A stretch of DNA of 64,000 nucleotides from NCBI RefSeq assembly GCF_009859475.1, contig NZ_CP044549.1, positions 6,129,501 to 6,193,500 on the forward strand, given 5' to 3'. Made by a program: the position numbers and the translations under genes. The notes under the pieces were generated by a model, which had not been told where the DNA came from, did no database searches, and worked only from the letters and a program-made list of their open reading frames with translations. Positions 53,359 through 60,513 of this stretch are shown here, piece by piece. The first letter of the stretch is position 1. Each line of letters begins with the position of its first letter. The stretch is from Hydrogenophaga sp. BPS33 (GTDB lineage: Bacteria; Pseudomonadota; Gammaproteobacteria; Burkholderiales; Burkholderiaceae_C).

Positions 53359-54992
53359 TCATACGGCCCAATACCTCCGCCATCGATTGCTGCCTTCGAA
53401 ACGCACTGCTCCGCGTCGAATCAACTCGTCCAGCGTGCGCTTGATCTGCTTTGTGTGGATTTCGCCGCCCACGCGGTAGTGGACATCGCTGATCGCCGAG
53501 GCCGGATACCGCCCGAGGTCTTCCAACACAAGGGCAGCCAGACGGTGTGGTTCGATGCGCTTGAGCGTAGTGGTTGCATTGAAGTTCAGCGTGCGCAGCA
53601 GGCTCGGTTCGACGTAATAACGCGTACCCTGGGTGCGGCCAACAGTACCCACAAGTCGCCACTCCAGCAGACGCTTAAGCCAAGGCTGCAGCGCGTCCGC
53701 CGTCGGCAACTCCAGCGCTGCAAGCAACTCGCGGGCCGTCATGGCTTCGTGCTGCGCCAGCAAGCCGAGCGCAATACGCTCCCGCTGGCTGAGCGGATAG
53801 GTCTGTTCCGCCTTAACCATGAAGTCGATAGAGGCCGGAGCCAAAATGCGGCGGCGCACGGTGACTTGCACGCGGTCGTAGGCTTCGACCAGTTCCGGCA
53901 CTGGCCTCCCCTGCGAAAGGAGCACCTCGAACATTCTGTCGAAGCCACTGCCTTCCCGCTCCATCAGCTTCAAGTCATGGAACAGTCGGGCAAGGTGCTC
54001 GTTGCGTCGCACGGTGGTGTGCAGCACGTTTTGCGGAGTCACGCCCAGCGGCAGCGGTCCGGGGTTCACCACCTCAAGCTTGTCGGGGTGCAGGTTCAGA
54101 AAAATGTCGCCGCGTTGAGTGTAGGGACGATGCACCAGGGCATTGACCAGCAGCTCGCGTACAACCACCTCGTCGAAAGCAGGTACGTGCTGCCGAAAAA
54201 GCCCGTCAGGAAGTTCATACCGTTCACGGAAGTCGGGGACCTCTCGCCACACGGCTTCAATCAAGGCCATGGGGCTTAACGTGTGGTCGTCCCACACCAG
54301 CTTGTTCACCTTCTGGCCAAGATCGTCGAGTTTTATGAACTGGATCACCGGTGCAGTGGCGAGCTGAGCGCGCTGGCGCTGGAGTCCCATGCACAAAATG
54401 CCCAAGTGAGTGAGTAAAGGGCCTTGTGCGAGTTGGTAGTGGTCCAGCAGTTCGTCGTCGGTTTTCTCCTTAACCGACGCCTTTACCCGATCGAGGCGCG
54501 CAAGCGCTCCAGCAGGCTATCGCGCTGGGCAGAGTCCGCCTGCATGCGAGGCACGTTAAGAGTGGTCAACGTCTCCCACGGCAATGCGGCGCGTTCGTTC
54601 GCCAGCCGCATTACGTCGTCGCCGGTGACAGGCTTGCTTTGGTCGGCCACACGCAGAAAGTAATGGCCGTCGGTAGTAGACGCAACGCCCAGGGCGCGCG
54701 GGATACGTAGAGCAATGTACTGACCGCCATTAGGCGCAGTCACCACGTCCAGTAACGCAGTGACGTTGACGGTCCTTTCAGCCAGTTTGCGACGCAAGGT
54801 GTCGGGCAGCTCGGCTGGGATGCGCTGGCCGGCGGGAGGTTCAGCCTCCGCGTCCTCGATGCCCAACAGCAACTGTCCTCCCGTGGCGTTGGCAAAGGCG
54901 ATGCAATCCTTGGCGAGTTCGGGCCAGTCCGCGGTCTTGCCGGTGATCGCGCGCAACGACTTCTTATCTAGGAGATGGCCTTCCAAACTCAT
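53359..54992 (-). pseudogene. AlbA_2 (Schlafen-like)/GHKL ATP-binding regulator with a one-base frameshift
   Basis: The first frame (54992-54483, 169 residues) holds an AlbA_2 domain (DWPELAKDCIAFANATGGQLLLGIED). It stops after LLERLRASIG. A shift at about 54490 continues in another frame as DRVKASVKEKTDDELLDHY, then LAQGPLLTHLGILCMG, and on through the second open frame to 53359. The second part has a GHKL/RecG-like ATP-binding region (VVVRELLVNALVHRPY, GDIFLNLHPDKLEVVNPGPLP) and a winged-helix C-terminus. The joined product would be about 544 residues. A single missing G explains the break; it could be a true mutation or an assembly error. Confidence 0.82.
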
Positions 54993-55094
54993 GGGACGGC
55001 CTCTTGCGCTTTGACTGCCCCGTCTCGTATGTGCGGGAGCGCGTTTACCGACCCGACCGGCTGTCGATTCCGGGCGTTTTGCATGGGTCTGTAT

Positions 55095-55116
55095 GTTAAC
55101 GATTCGCATCGTCAAC
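55095..55116. promoter_or_regulatory. 22-bp dyad upstream of the AlbA_2 gene
   Basis: GTTAACGAT-TCGC-ATCGTCAAC has nine-base arms with one mismatch, about 100 bp upstream of the AlbA_2 gene start. The spacing and symmetry fit an operator for a dimeric regulator, possibly the AlbA_2 protein itself. No match to a known box was recognised. Confidence 0.4.
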
Positions 55117-55232
55117 AGGCACGCTCTTCTAACCATCCTGGACACTTTGGCGGTAGTTGCCCCACAGCTGAGATCGCGAACGCCTGCGCTCTTTTTAAGG
55201 CTCGCCAGGGTCGGACACACCCTTACCGAAAC

Positions 55233-56540
55233 TCACCGCCCCCGCGTCACCCGCCAAACCGTATTCGCCAAGTCATCCGCCACGATCAACGCCCCCTTCG
55301 GGTCCACCGTCACACCCACCGGCCTCCCCATCGTCTTCCCATCGCTCTGAAACCCGGTGACGAAGTCCACCGGTGGCCCACTCGGGCGGCCGTTGGCGAA
55401 GGGCACGAAGATCACCTTGTAGCCCACCGGCTCTTTGCGGTTCCAACTGCCGTGCAGGCCGATGAAAGCCCCTTCCGCAAACGGCGCCGCAAACCCACTC
55501 TGTTGCGGCGGCACGAACGACAAGCCCAGCGGTGCCGAGTGCGACTGCAGCGCGTAGTCGGGCTTGATAGTGGCTTTCACTTTGGCCTCGTCCTGCGGCT
55601 GCACGCGGGTGTCGACGTTCTGGCCCCAGTACGCATAGGGCCAGCCGTAGAACGCGCCTTCTTTCACCGACGTGAGGTAGTCCGGCACCAGGTCGGGGCC
55701 GAGTTCGTCGCGCTCGTTCACCACGGCCCATAGCTGTTTGTTCGACGGCTCGAACGCGAGCGCCGTGGGGTTGCGGATGCCGGTGACGTAGTTGCGCGCA
55801 GCGCCCGTGTTGGCGTCGACCTGCCAGACCACGGCGCGGTTTTCTTCAATGTCCATGCCACGCTCGCCCACGTTGCTGTTGGAGCCGATGCCGACGTAGA
55901 GGTACCGCCCTTCGGCATCGGCCGCGAGCGATTTGGTCCAGTGGTGGTTGACGGCCGAGGGCAGCTTGGTGACGGACACGGGCGCTGCGCTGGCCTGGGT
56001 CTGCCCGGGCACGTAGTCGAAGCGCACCAGTTCGTCCTGGTTGGCCACGTAGAGCTTGTTGCCCACCAGCGCCAGGCCGTAGGGTGCGTTCAGGTCTTTC
56101 GCGTAGACCCACCGGCCTTCGTAGGTGCCATCGCCATCGGCATCGCGCAGCAAGGTGAGCTGGTTGCCGCCTTTCACGCTCGTGTTGCCCCTGGCCTTGA
56201 TGATGCCGGCAATGATGTCTTTGGGCTTGAGCGCGGGCGCGCCACCGCCCTTGCCTTCGGCCACCAGAATGTCGCCATTGGGCAGCACCAGGGACTGGCG
56301 CGGCACTTTCAAATCGGTGGCAATGGCTTTGATGGTCCAGCCTTGCGGCACGGTGGGCACGCGGTCGCCCCAGGCTGCGGGTTCGGCAATGCGCATGTTG
56401 GGCAGCAGGCCTCGCTGCGGCGGTGGCAGGTCCGGCTGGGCAGGGTTGTTTTGTGCGCTGCTCAAGCCGGCTGCGGCCAGCGCGGCGGCGGCAGCGATCA
56501 GCGTCAACGTGATGGTCAGGGTGCGGGTCGGGCGCGTCAT
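55233..56540 (-). CDS. PQQ-dependent sugar dehydrogenase family protein (sorbosone dehydrogenase-like)
   Basis: 435 residues from the ATG at 56540, which overlaps the DUF2231 stop (ATGA). A signal peptide (about residues 1-28) directs it to the periplasm. The rest is a six-bladed propeller of the soluble glucose/sorbosone dehydrogenase type: VPQGWTIKAIATDL, DADGDGTYEGR, NAPYGLALVGNKLYVANQ, HHWTKSLAADAEGRYLYVGIGSNSN, NPTALAFEP, HGSWNRKEPVGYKV. Such enzymes oxidise aldoses or related alcohols with PQQ and pass electrons to cytochromes. It sits next to a cytochrome/oxidase block, a plausible electron sink. The substrate is unknown. Confidence 0.88.
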   Translation of the reverse strand: MTRPTRTLTITLTLIAAAAALAAAGLSSAQNNPAQPDLPPPQRGLLPNMRIAEPAAWGDRVPTVPQGWTIKAIATDLKVPRQSLVLPNGDILVAEGKGGGAPALKPKDIIAGIIKARGNTSVKGGNQLTLLRDADGDGTYEGRWVYAKDLNAPYGLALVGNKLYVANQDELVRFDYVPGQTQASAAPVSVTKLPSAVNHHWTKSLAADAEGRYLYVGIGSNSNVGERGMDIEENRAVVWQVDANTGAARNYVTGIRNPTALAFEPSNKQLWAVVNERDELGPDLVPDYLTSVKEGAFYGWPYAYWGQNVDTRVQPQDEAKVKATIKPDYALQSHSAPLGLSFVPPQQSGFAAPFAEGAFIGLHGSWNRKEPVGYKVIFVPFANGRPSGPPVDFVTGFQSDGKTMGRPVGVTVDPKGALIVADDLANTVWRVTRGR

Positions 56541-56923
56541 GGTGCGACCCTCCGCAGAACGCCGGCCAGCCCGATGGCGCTGGCCACCGCAGCCAGCAGC
56601 ACGACCACCACCGACAGGACCAAACCGGTGGGCATGGCGGCCCAGCCGTCTTTGCCGTGGACGAAAGCATTGACCAGGCCGATGACGAAGGTGGCCAGCA
56701 GCAAGGCCACGTAGCCCCAGCCGGCGCGATGGCGGTGGGCCGCATGGCGCAGCACATGCACCACACCCCACAGCAGCGCGAGGCCGGCCATCACCAGCCC
56801 ACCCGCGATGAGCCACGAGGCGAAGTTGACCCACTGAATCTCGTGGGTGCGGTAGTAGGCCCAGTCACTGAGCAACGCGCCCAGGAAGAGCGGCACGGAG
56901 GAGAAGGTGAGGACGGCATGCAT
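56537..56923 (-). CDS. DUF2231-type small membrane protein
   Basis: 128 residues with four membrane helices (near 5-20, 33-55, 68-88 and 98-122). The N-terminal MHAVLTFSSVPLFLGALLSDWAYYRT resembles DUF2231 proteins, in which His and Asp residues near the start may bind a cofactor. DUF2231 genes often lie beside periplasmic dehydrogenases and c-type cytochromes. It is the first gene of a two-gene unit with the PQQ-type dehydrogenase. A role in electron entry to the membrane is only inferred. Confidence 0.8.
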   Translation of the reverse strand: MHAVLTFSSVPLFLGALLSDWAYYRTHEIQWVNFASWLIAGGLVMAGLALLWGVVHVLRHAAHRHRAGWGYVALLLATFVIGLVNAFVHGKDGWAAMPTGLVLSVVVVLLAAVASAIGLAGVLRRVAP

Positions 56924-57010
56924 TCGGGGTTTATCGCGGCGTAAGAGGCAAGCGTCTGTTCGCCAACGAACAGTGCGCGGCGCTGCTCCGTGGTGTCATG
57001 CGATGCGGAG

Positions 57011-57844
57011 ATGCGGCAAGTCGCCGGGCCGGTACCGCCGGTGCGCCCCTTGTTGGAGGTGAATGCTTTGGAAGAGTTGAAGCGGTGGGTCCCTTACTGC
57101 GGCGAGGCGCCCGGCCCCGAGGTCTGGCTGAGCCGCTGGAATCTGGACCCGGTGTTGTGGGTGGTGCTGTTGCTGCTGCTGGTTCGGCTGTTGTGGCCGG
57201 TGCGGGTAGGCAGCAGGGCCACGCCCCGGCGCTTGCTGAGCCTGCGGGGCGCGTGGGCGCTCACGTTCGTGCTGTACGTGTCGCCGCTGTGTGCGCTGAG
57301 TTCGGCGTTCTTCACGGTGCGGGTGGTGCACCACCTCGCGCTGGTGTTGGTGCTGGCGCCCTTGCTGGTGTTTGGTTTGGAGCCTTTCTTGCGGCGTTGG
57401 CCGGTGTCGCTGTGGCTGTCCACCGCGGTCTCGGTGGTGGTGTTCTGGGTGTGGCATGCGCCGGGCGCGTATGCGCAAGCGCTGTCGTCCGACGGGGTCT
57501 ATGCGGCGATGCAGCTCTCGCTGCTGGTCAGTGCCATGGCCTTCTGGCTTGCGGTGCGCCGCGCCGGGCCGCCCTTGGCCATTGGCGCGGTGCTGGTCAC
57601 CACGGTGTTGATGGGGCTGCTGGGCGCGTTGATCACCTTTGCCACGCGGCCGCTGTATCCGCCGCACTTCGCGTCTGCGATCGGTTGGGGCGTGGCGCCG
57701 CTGGACGACCAGCAGCTCGCCGGCATCATCATGTGGGCGCCGGGCAGCGTCGCGTACCTGGCGGCGGCCATGTGGATCGGCTGGCGCTGGATGAACGCCG
57801 AACGCGCGCGCGGCGTGCATGGCGCGCGTGGTGGGCTGGCATGA
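57011..57844 (+). CDS. Cytochrome c oxidase assembly factor, CtaG (caa3) family
   Basis: About 277 residues with seven membrane helices. Motifs: SRWNLDPVLWVVLLLLLV, a HHLALVLVLAPLLVFGLEPF helix with paired His, and VFWVWHAPGAYAQAL. These are typical of caa3-type CtaG (PF09678-like) assembly factors, which help build the CuB centre and are distinct from Cox11. The start is unclear: an in-frame GTG at 56990 and a GTG at 57059 are alternatives, and none has a well-spaced ribosome site. It heads the oxidase block and overlaps the cytochrome b gene by ATGA. Confidence 0.85.
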   Translation: MRQVAGPVPPVRPLLEVNALEELKRWVPYCGEAPGPEVWLSRWNLDPVLWVVLLLLLVRLLWPVRVGSRATPRRLLSLRGAWALTFVLYVSPLCALSSAFFTVRVVHHLALVLVLAPLLVFGLEPFLRRWPVSLWLSTAVSVVVFWVWHAPGAYAQALSSDGVYAAMQLSLLVSAMAFWLAVRRAGPPLAIGAVLVTTVLMGLLGALITFATRPLYPPHFASAIGWGVAPLDDQQLAGIIMWAPGSVAYLAAAMWIGWRWMNAERARGVHGARGGLA

Positions 57845-58488
57845 GCCTGATTGCGGCCATCGAATGGGCCGAGGGTTACCACCGGCGCGGCCTGTACACG
57901 CCGATCGGCGTCGCCTTCCATTGGGTCATGGCGGCGCTCATGTTTTTTCAGCTGGGCCATGGCTGGTACCTGAGCTGGCTGCCGGTGGGGGCGGACAAGT
58001 ACATCGGCTACCAGATGCACACGCAGGTGGGCTTGACGATCATGCTGCTGGGCTCGCTGCGCCTGTTCTGGCGCAGCCAGATCAGCACGCCCGAGACGGT
58101 GGACGAGGATTCGTTCGCCGGCCGGGCCAGCCACGTGCTGCAAACCTGGTTCTACTTCAGCTTCTTCGCCTTGCCCGTCAGCGGCTGGGTGATGTGGTCC
58201 ACCTTGCCGAGCGATCTGCCGCTGTCGATCGCGGGCGTGATCCCGTTTCCGAACCTGCCGTTCGATCAGTTGTCCGAAGGCCTGCAGCACACGCTCATGC
58301 AGTGGGCCGCCACGGCGCACTTCTACATCGTGTGGATCACGATGCTGGTCATTCCCGGCCATGCCGGAGCGGCCGTGCTGCACTATGTGGTGAAACGCGA
58401 CCGCGTGCTGCCGTCGATGTTCGACCTCAACGGTCCTGAAGCGCCGGGCGTAGTGGGATCTGGGCCAGATAAAGGCTCAGCTGCCTGA
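57841..58488 (+). CDS. Cytochrome b561-type membrane protein
   Basis: 215 residues with four to five membrane helices and conserved His residues for b-type haems: FHWVMAALMFFQLGHGWYL, YQMHTQVGLTIMLLGSLRL, LQHTLMQWAATAHFYIVWITML and VIPGHAGAAVLHYVVKRD. It belongs to the b561/Ni-hydrogenase-type cytochrome b family that links periplasmic donors to quinone. Its 3' end overlaps the convergent cytochrome c gene by 62 bases. The gene position suggests a bypass or donor for the adjacent oxidase. Confidence 0.88.
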   Translation: MSLIAAIEWAEGYHRRGLYTPIGVAFHWVMAALMFFQLGHGWYLSWLPVGADKYIGYQMHTQVGLTIMLLGSLRLFWRSQISTPETVDEDSFAGRASHVLQTWFYFSFFALPVSGWVMWSTLPSDLPLSIAGVIPFPNLPFDQLSEGLQHTLMQWAATAHFYIVWITMLVIPGHAGAAVLHYVVKRDRVLPSMFDLNGPEAPGVVGSGPDKGSAA

Positions 58489-59119
58489 CCTGCACCGCAT
58501 CGAGCTCTTGCGCCACCTTCAACATCTCATGACCACCGTCGTTGCGCCGTTTCGAAAGCTGCCAGTCCTGCAATTGCTGGGCGAGGTAGAAGGCCGGCTG
58601 GGCGTTGAGCGGCGGCCCGTTCACCGTGCCCACACCTTGCGCGCCATGGCAATGCTGGCAGGTGGCGGCGTACAGCGCGGGCGTGGCCGGGTCCACGGTG
58701 TCTTGCGTGGCGGGGCGCATGGCCCTTGCCGGCAGCGCGGCGTAGTGCTGGGCCACCCGCACGCGTTCGTGGCTGTCCAGAAAACGCGCCACGTCGCGCA
58801 TGACGTCGTGCGGCCGCAGGCCGGCGGCGTAGTCTTCCATCTGCTTCTGCAGGTAACCCACGGGCAGGCCGGAGAGGCGCGGCGCGTCGTACCCGTTGCC
58901 TTCGCCACGCGCGCCGTGGCAGGTGGCGCAGGCGTAGCGCGCGCCGCCTTCGCCACCGCTCATGGCAATGAGTTCGCCGCTCTGGCCCCAGCGGTCATCG
59001 GTGTCTTCCATGCGGTCGGTGCAGGCCGCGTTGAGGGCCACGGTGCAAAACACCAGCAACAGCTTGGCGCTGAACTTCGCAGGCCGGTGTGGGGTGTGCA
59101 GCGTGGAGTGTGTGCGCAT
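58427..59119 (-). CDS. Dihaem cytochrome c lipoprotein (c4-like)
   Basis: 230 residues from the ATG at 59119 (an upstream ATG at 59140 is possible but would overlap the divergent gene). A lipobox (LNAAC) follows a hydrophobic signal, so it is a lipoprotein. Two haem-binding CxxCH motifs occur: CATCHGARGEG and CQHCHGAQGVG, each heading a class I cytochrome c domain, as in cytochrome c4. It is likely to carry electrons to the oxidase. It is encoded opposite to its neighbours, inside the oxidase block, with 20 bp to the next gene. Confidence 0.88.
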   Translation of the reverse strand: MRTHSTLHTPHRPAKFSAKLLLVFCTVALNAACTDRMEDTDDRWGQSGELIAMSGGEGGARYACATCHGARGEGNGYDAPRLSGLPVGYLQKQMEDYAAGLRPHDVMRDVARFLDSHERVRVAQHYAALPARAMRPATQDTVDPATPALYAATCQHCHGAQGVGTVNGPPLNAQPAFYLAQQLQDWQLSKRRNDGGHEMLKVAQELDAVQVRQLSLYLAQIPLRPALQDR

Positions 59120-59138
59120 GGGAACTAGATCATCGTTC

Positions 59139-59555
59139 ATGACGGAGGTTCGCGGTTCACCCAAGGTCAAGGGCAACACCAGGGGCAAACGCAGTGCCTG
59201 GCTGGTGCTGGCCTGCTTGGGCCTGGTGGCCTGCGACGGCCCGCCCGACCGCACACCCACCTTGGCCGACGCGGACACGGCCAGTGGCCGCCGGCTCGTG
59301 AGCGACAAAGGCTGCGTGGCCTGCCACAGCTTTCCCGATGTGAAGTGGCCGCGCGGCGGCCTCGGGCCTTCGTTGCACGGCTTCGCCCGGCAGGGTTTGA
59401 TTGCCGGGCAGTTGCCGAACCAGCCCGGCGTGTTGATGCAATTCGTGAGGGACGCGCCCGGGCTGGTGCCCGGGACGGCCATGCCGGCCATCCCGATGTC
59501 TGACCAGGAAGCCCGCGATGTCACAGCCTACCTCCTCACGCTCCAATCTCGCTGA
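59139..59555 (+). CDS. Monohaem cytochrome c lipoprotein
   Basis: 138 residues. Signal and lipobox (LGLVACDG) mark it as a lipoprotein. One haem motif CVACHSF is followed by GPSLHGFARQ and a Met ligand region (PGTAMPAIPMS). It ends as a normal class I cytochrome c helix (EARDVTAYLLTL). It overlaps the CoxB gene by 38 bases, so it is translationally linked with the oxidase and is a likely direct electron donor to it. Confidence 0.88.
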   Translation: MTEVRGSPKVKGNTRGKRSAWLVLACLGLVACDGPPDRTPTLADADTASGRRLVSDKGCVACHSFPDVKWPRGGLGPSLHGFARQGLIAGQLPNQPGVLMQFVRDAPGLVPGTAMPAIPMSDQEARDVTAYLLTLQSR

Positions 59556-60513
59556 GGCCTTGAGCGGCTGGCCGCCGCCGGTGCTCGACCCGCAAGGGCC
59601 GTTCTCGAACACGGTCACCTCGCTCGCGTGGGGGTTGATCGCGCTCGTCACGCTGATCTTCGTGCTGGTCTGCGTGGCCATGTGGGTGGCGCTCTACGGC
59701 AGCGACACACTGCGCGCCAGGCTCGGGGGCGAAGGCGTCGTGAAATGGTTCGGGCTGTTCATCCCGGCCGGGGTGCTGTTCGTGTTGCTGGTGTGGGGGC
59801 TCACGCTGGCCTCGGGCCTGTCGACCATCAAGGGCGATGAGTTGCGCATGCGGGTGTCGGGCAACATCTATTGGTGGCGCGTGTCCTACCTGGACGCGGC
59901 CGGCCAAGAGACCCATGCCGACGCCAATGAGTTGCACATACCGGTAGGCCGCCCCGTGGTGCTCGACATGGTGAGCGAAGACGTGATCCACAGCTTCTGG
60001 GTGCCCAAGCTCGGCGGCAAGATGGACATGGTTCCGGGCCGCACCAACCGCCTCAAGCTGCAGGCCGACAAGGCGGGTGTGTACGGCGGGCAATGCGCCG
60101 AGTTCTGCGGCGGTGCGCACTCGCTCATGGGTTTCGTGGTGGTGGCGCACGAGCCGGCCGATTGGGAGCGCTGGCATGCGGCGCGGCTGGCGCGCCAGCA
60201 GCCGCAGGTGGCTCCCGTGGCCCCCGTGAACGACGAGGTGCAACGCGGCCGCCAGCTGTTTGGCGACATGGGCTGCGCCGCCTGCCACCGCATCGCGGGC
60301 ACAGAGGCGCAAGGCTTGTCGGGGCCGGACCTCACGCACGTCGGCTCGCGGCAGTCGCTGGGCGCGGGCATTCTGCCCAACACGCGGGGCACACTGATCG
60401 GCTGGATCGGCGACAGCCAGTCGATCAAGCCCAACAACCGCATGCCCGCCTACCGCACGCTGCAGGCCGACGAGCTCAACGCCTTGGCCGCGTACATGGA
60501 GTCCTTGAAGTGA
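59518..60513 (+). CDS. coxB: Cytochrome c oxidase subunit II with fused cytochrome c domain (caa3 type)
   Basis: 331 residues. Two N-terminal membrane helices (near 35-60 and 77-98) are followed by the CuA cupredoxin domain: His in VIHSFWVP and the ligand loop C-x3-C-x3-H-x2-M seen as CAEFCGGAHSLM. A C-terminal cytochrome c domain carries CAACHRIAG with a Met ligand region (NNRMPAYRTL). This is the caa3 arrangement. The protein starts 38 bases inside the preceding cytochrome c gene and overlaps the CoxA start by GTGA. No lipobox is seen. Confidence 0.94.
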   Translation: MSQPTSSRSNLAEALSGWPPPVLDPQGPFSNTVTSLAWGLIALVTLIFVLVCVAMWVALYGSDTLRARLGGEGVVKWFGLFIPAGVLFVLLVWGLTLASGLSTIKGDELRMRVSGNIYWWRVSYLDAAGQETHADANELHIPVGRPVVLDMVSEDVIHSFWVPKLGGKMDMVPGRTNRLKLQADKAGVYGGQCAEFCGGAHSLMGFVVVAHEPADWERWHAARLARQQPQVAPVAPVNDEVQRGRQLFGDMGCAACHRIAGTEAQGLSGPDLTHVGSRQSLGAGILPNTRGTLIGWIGDSQSIKPNNRMPAYRTLQADELNALAAYMESLK

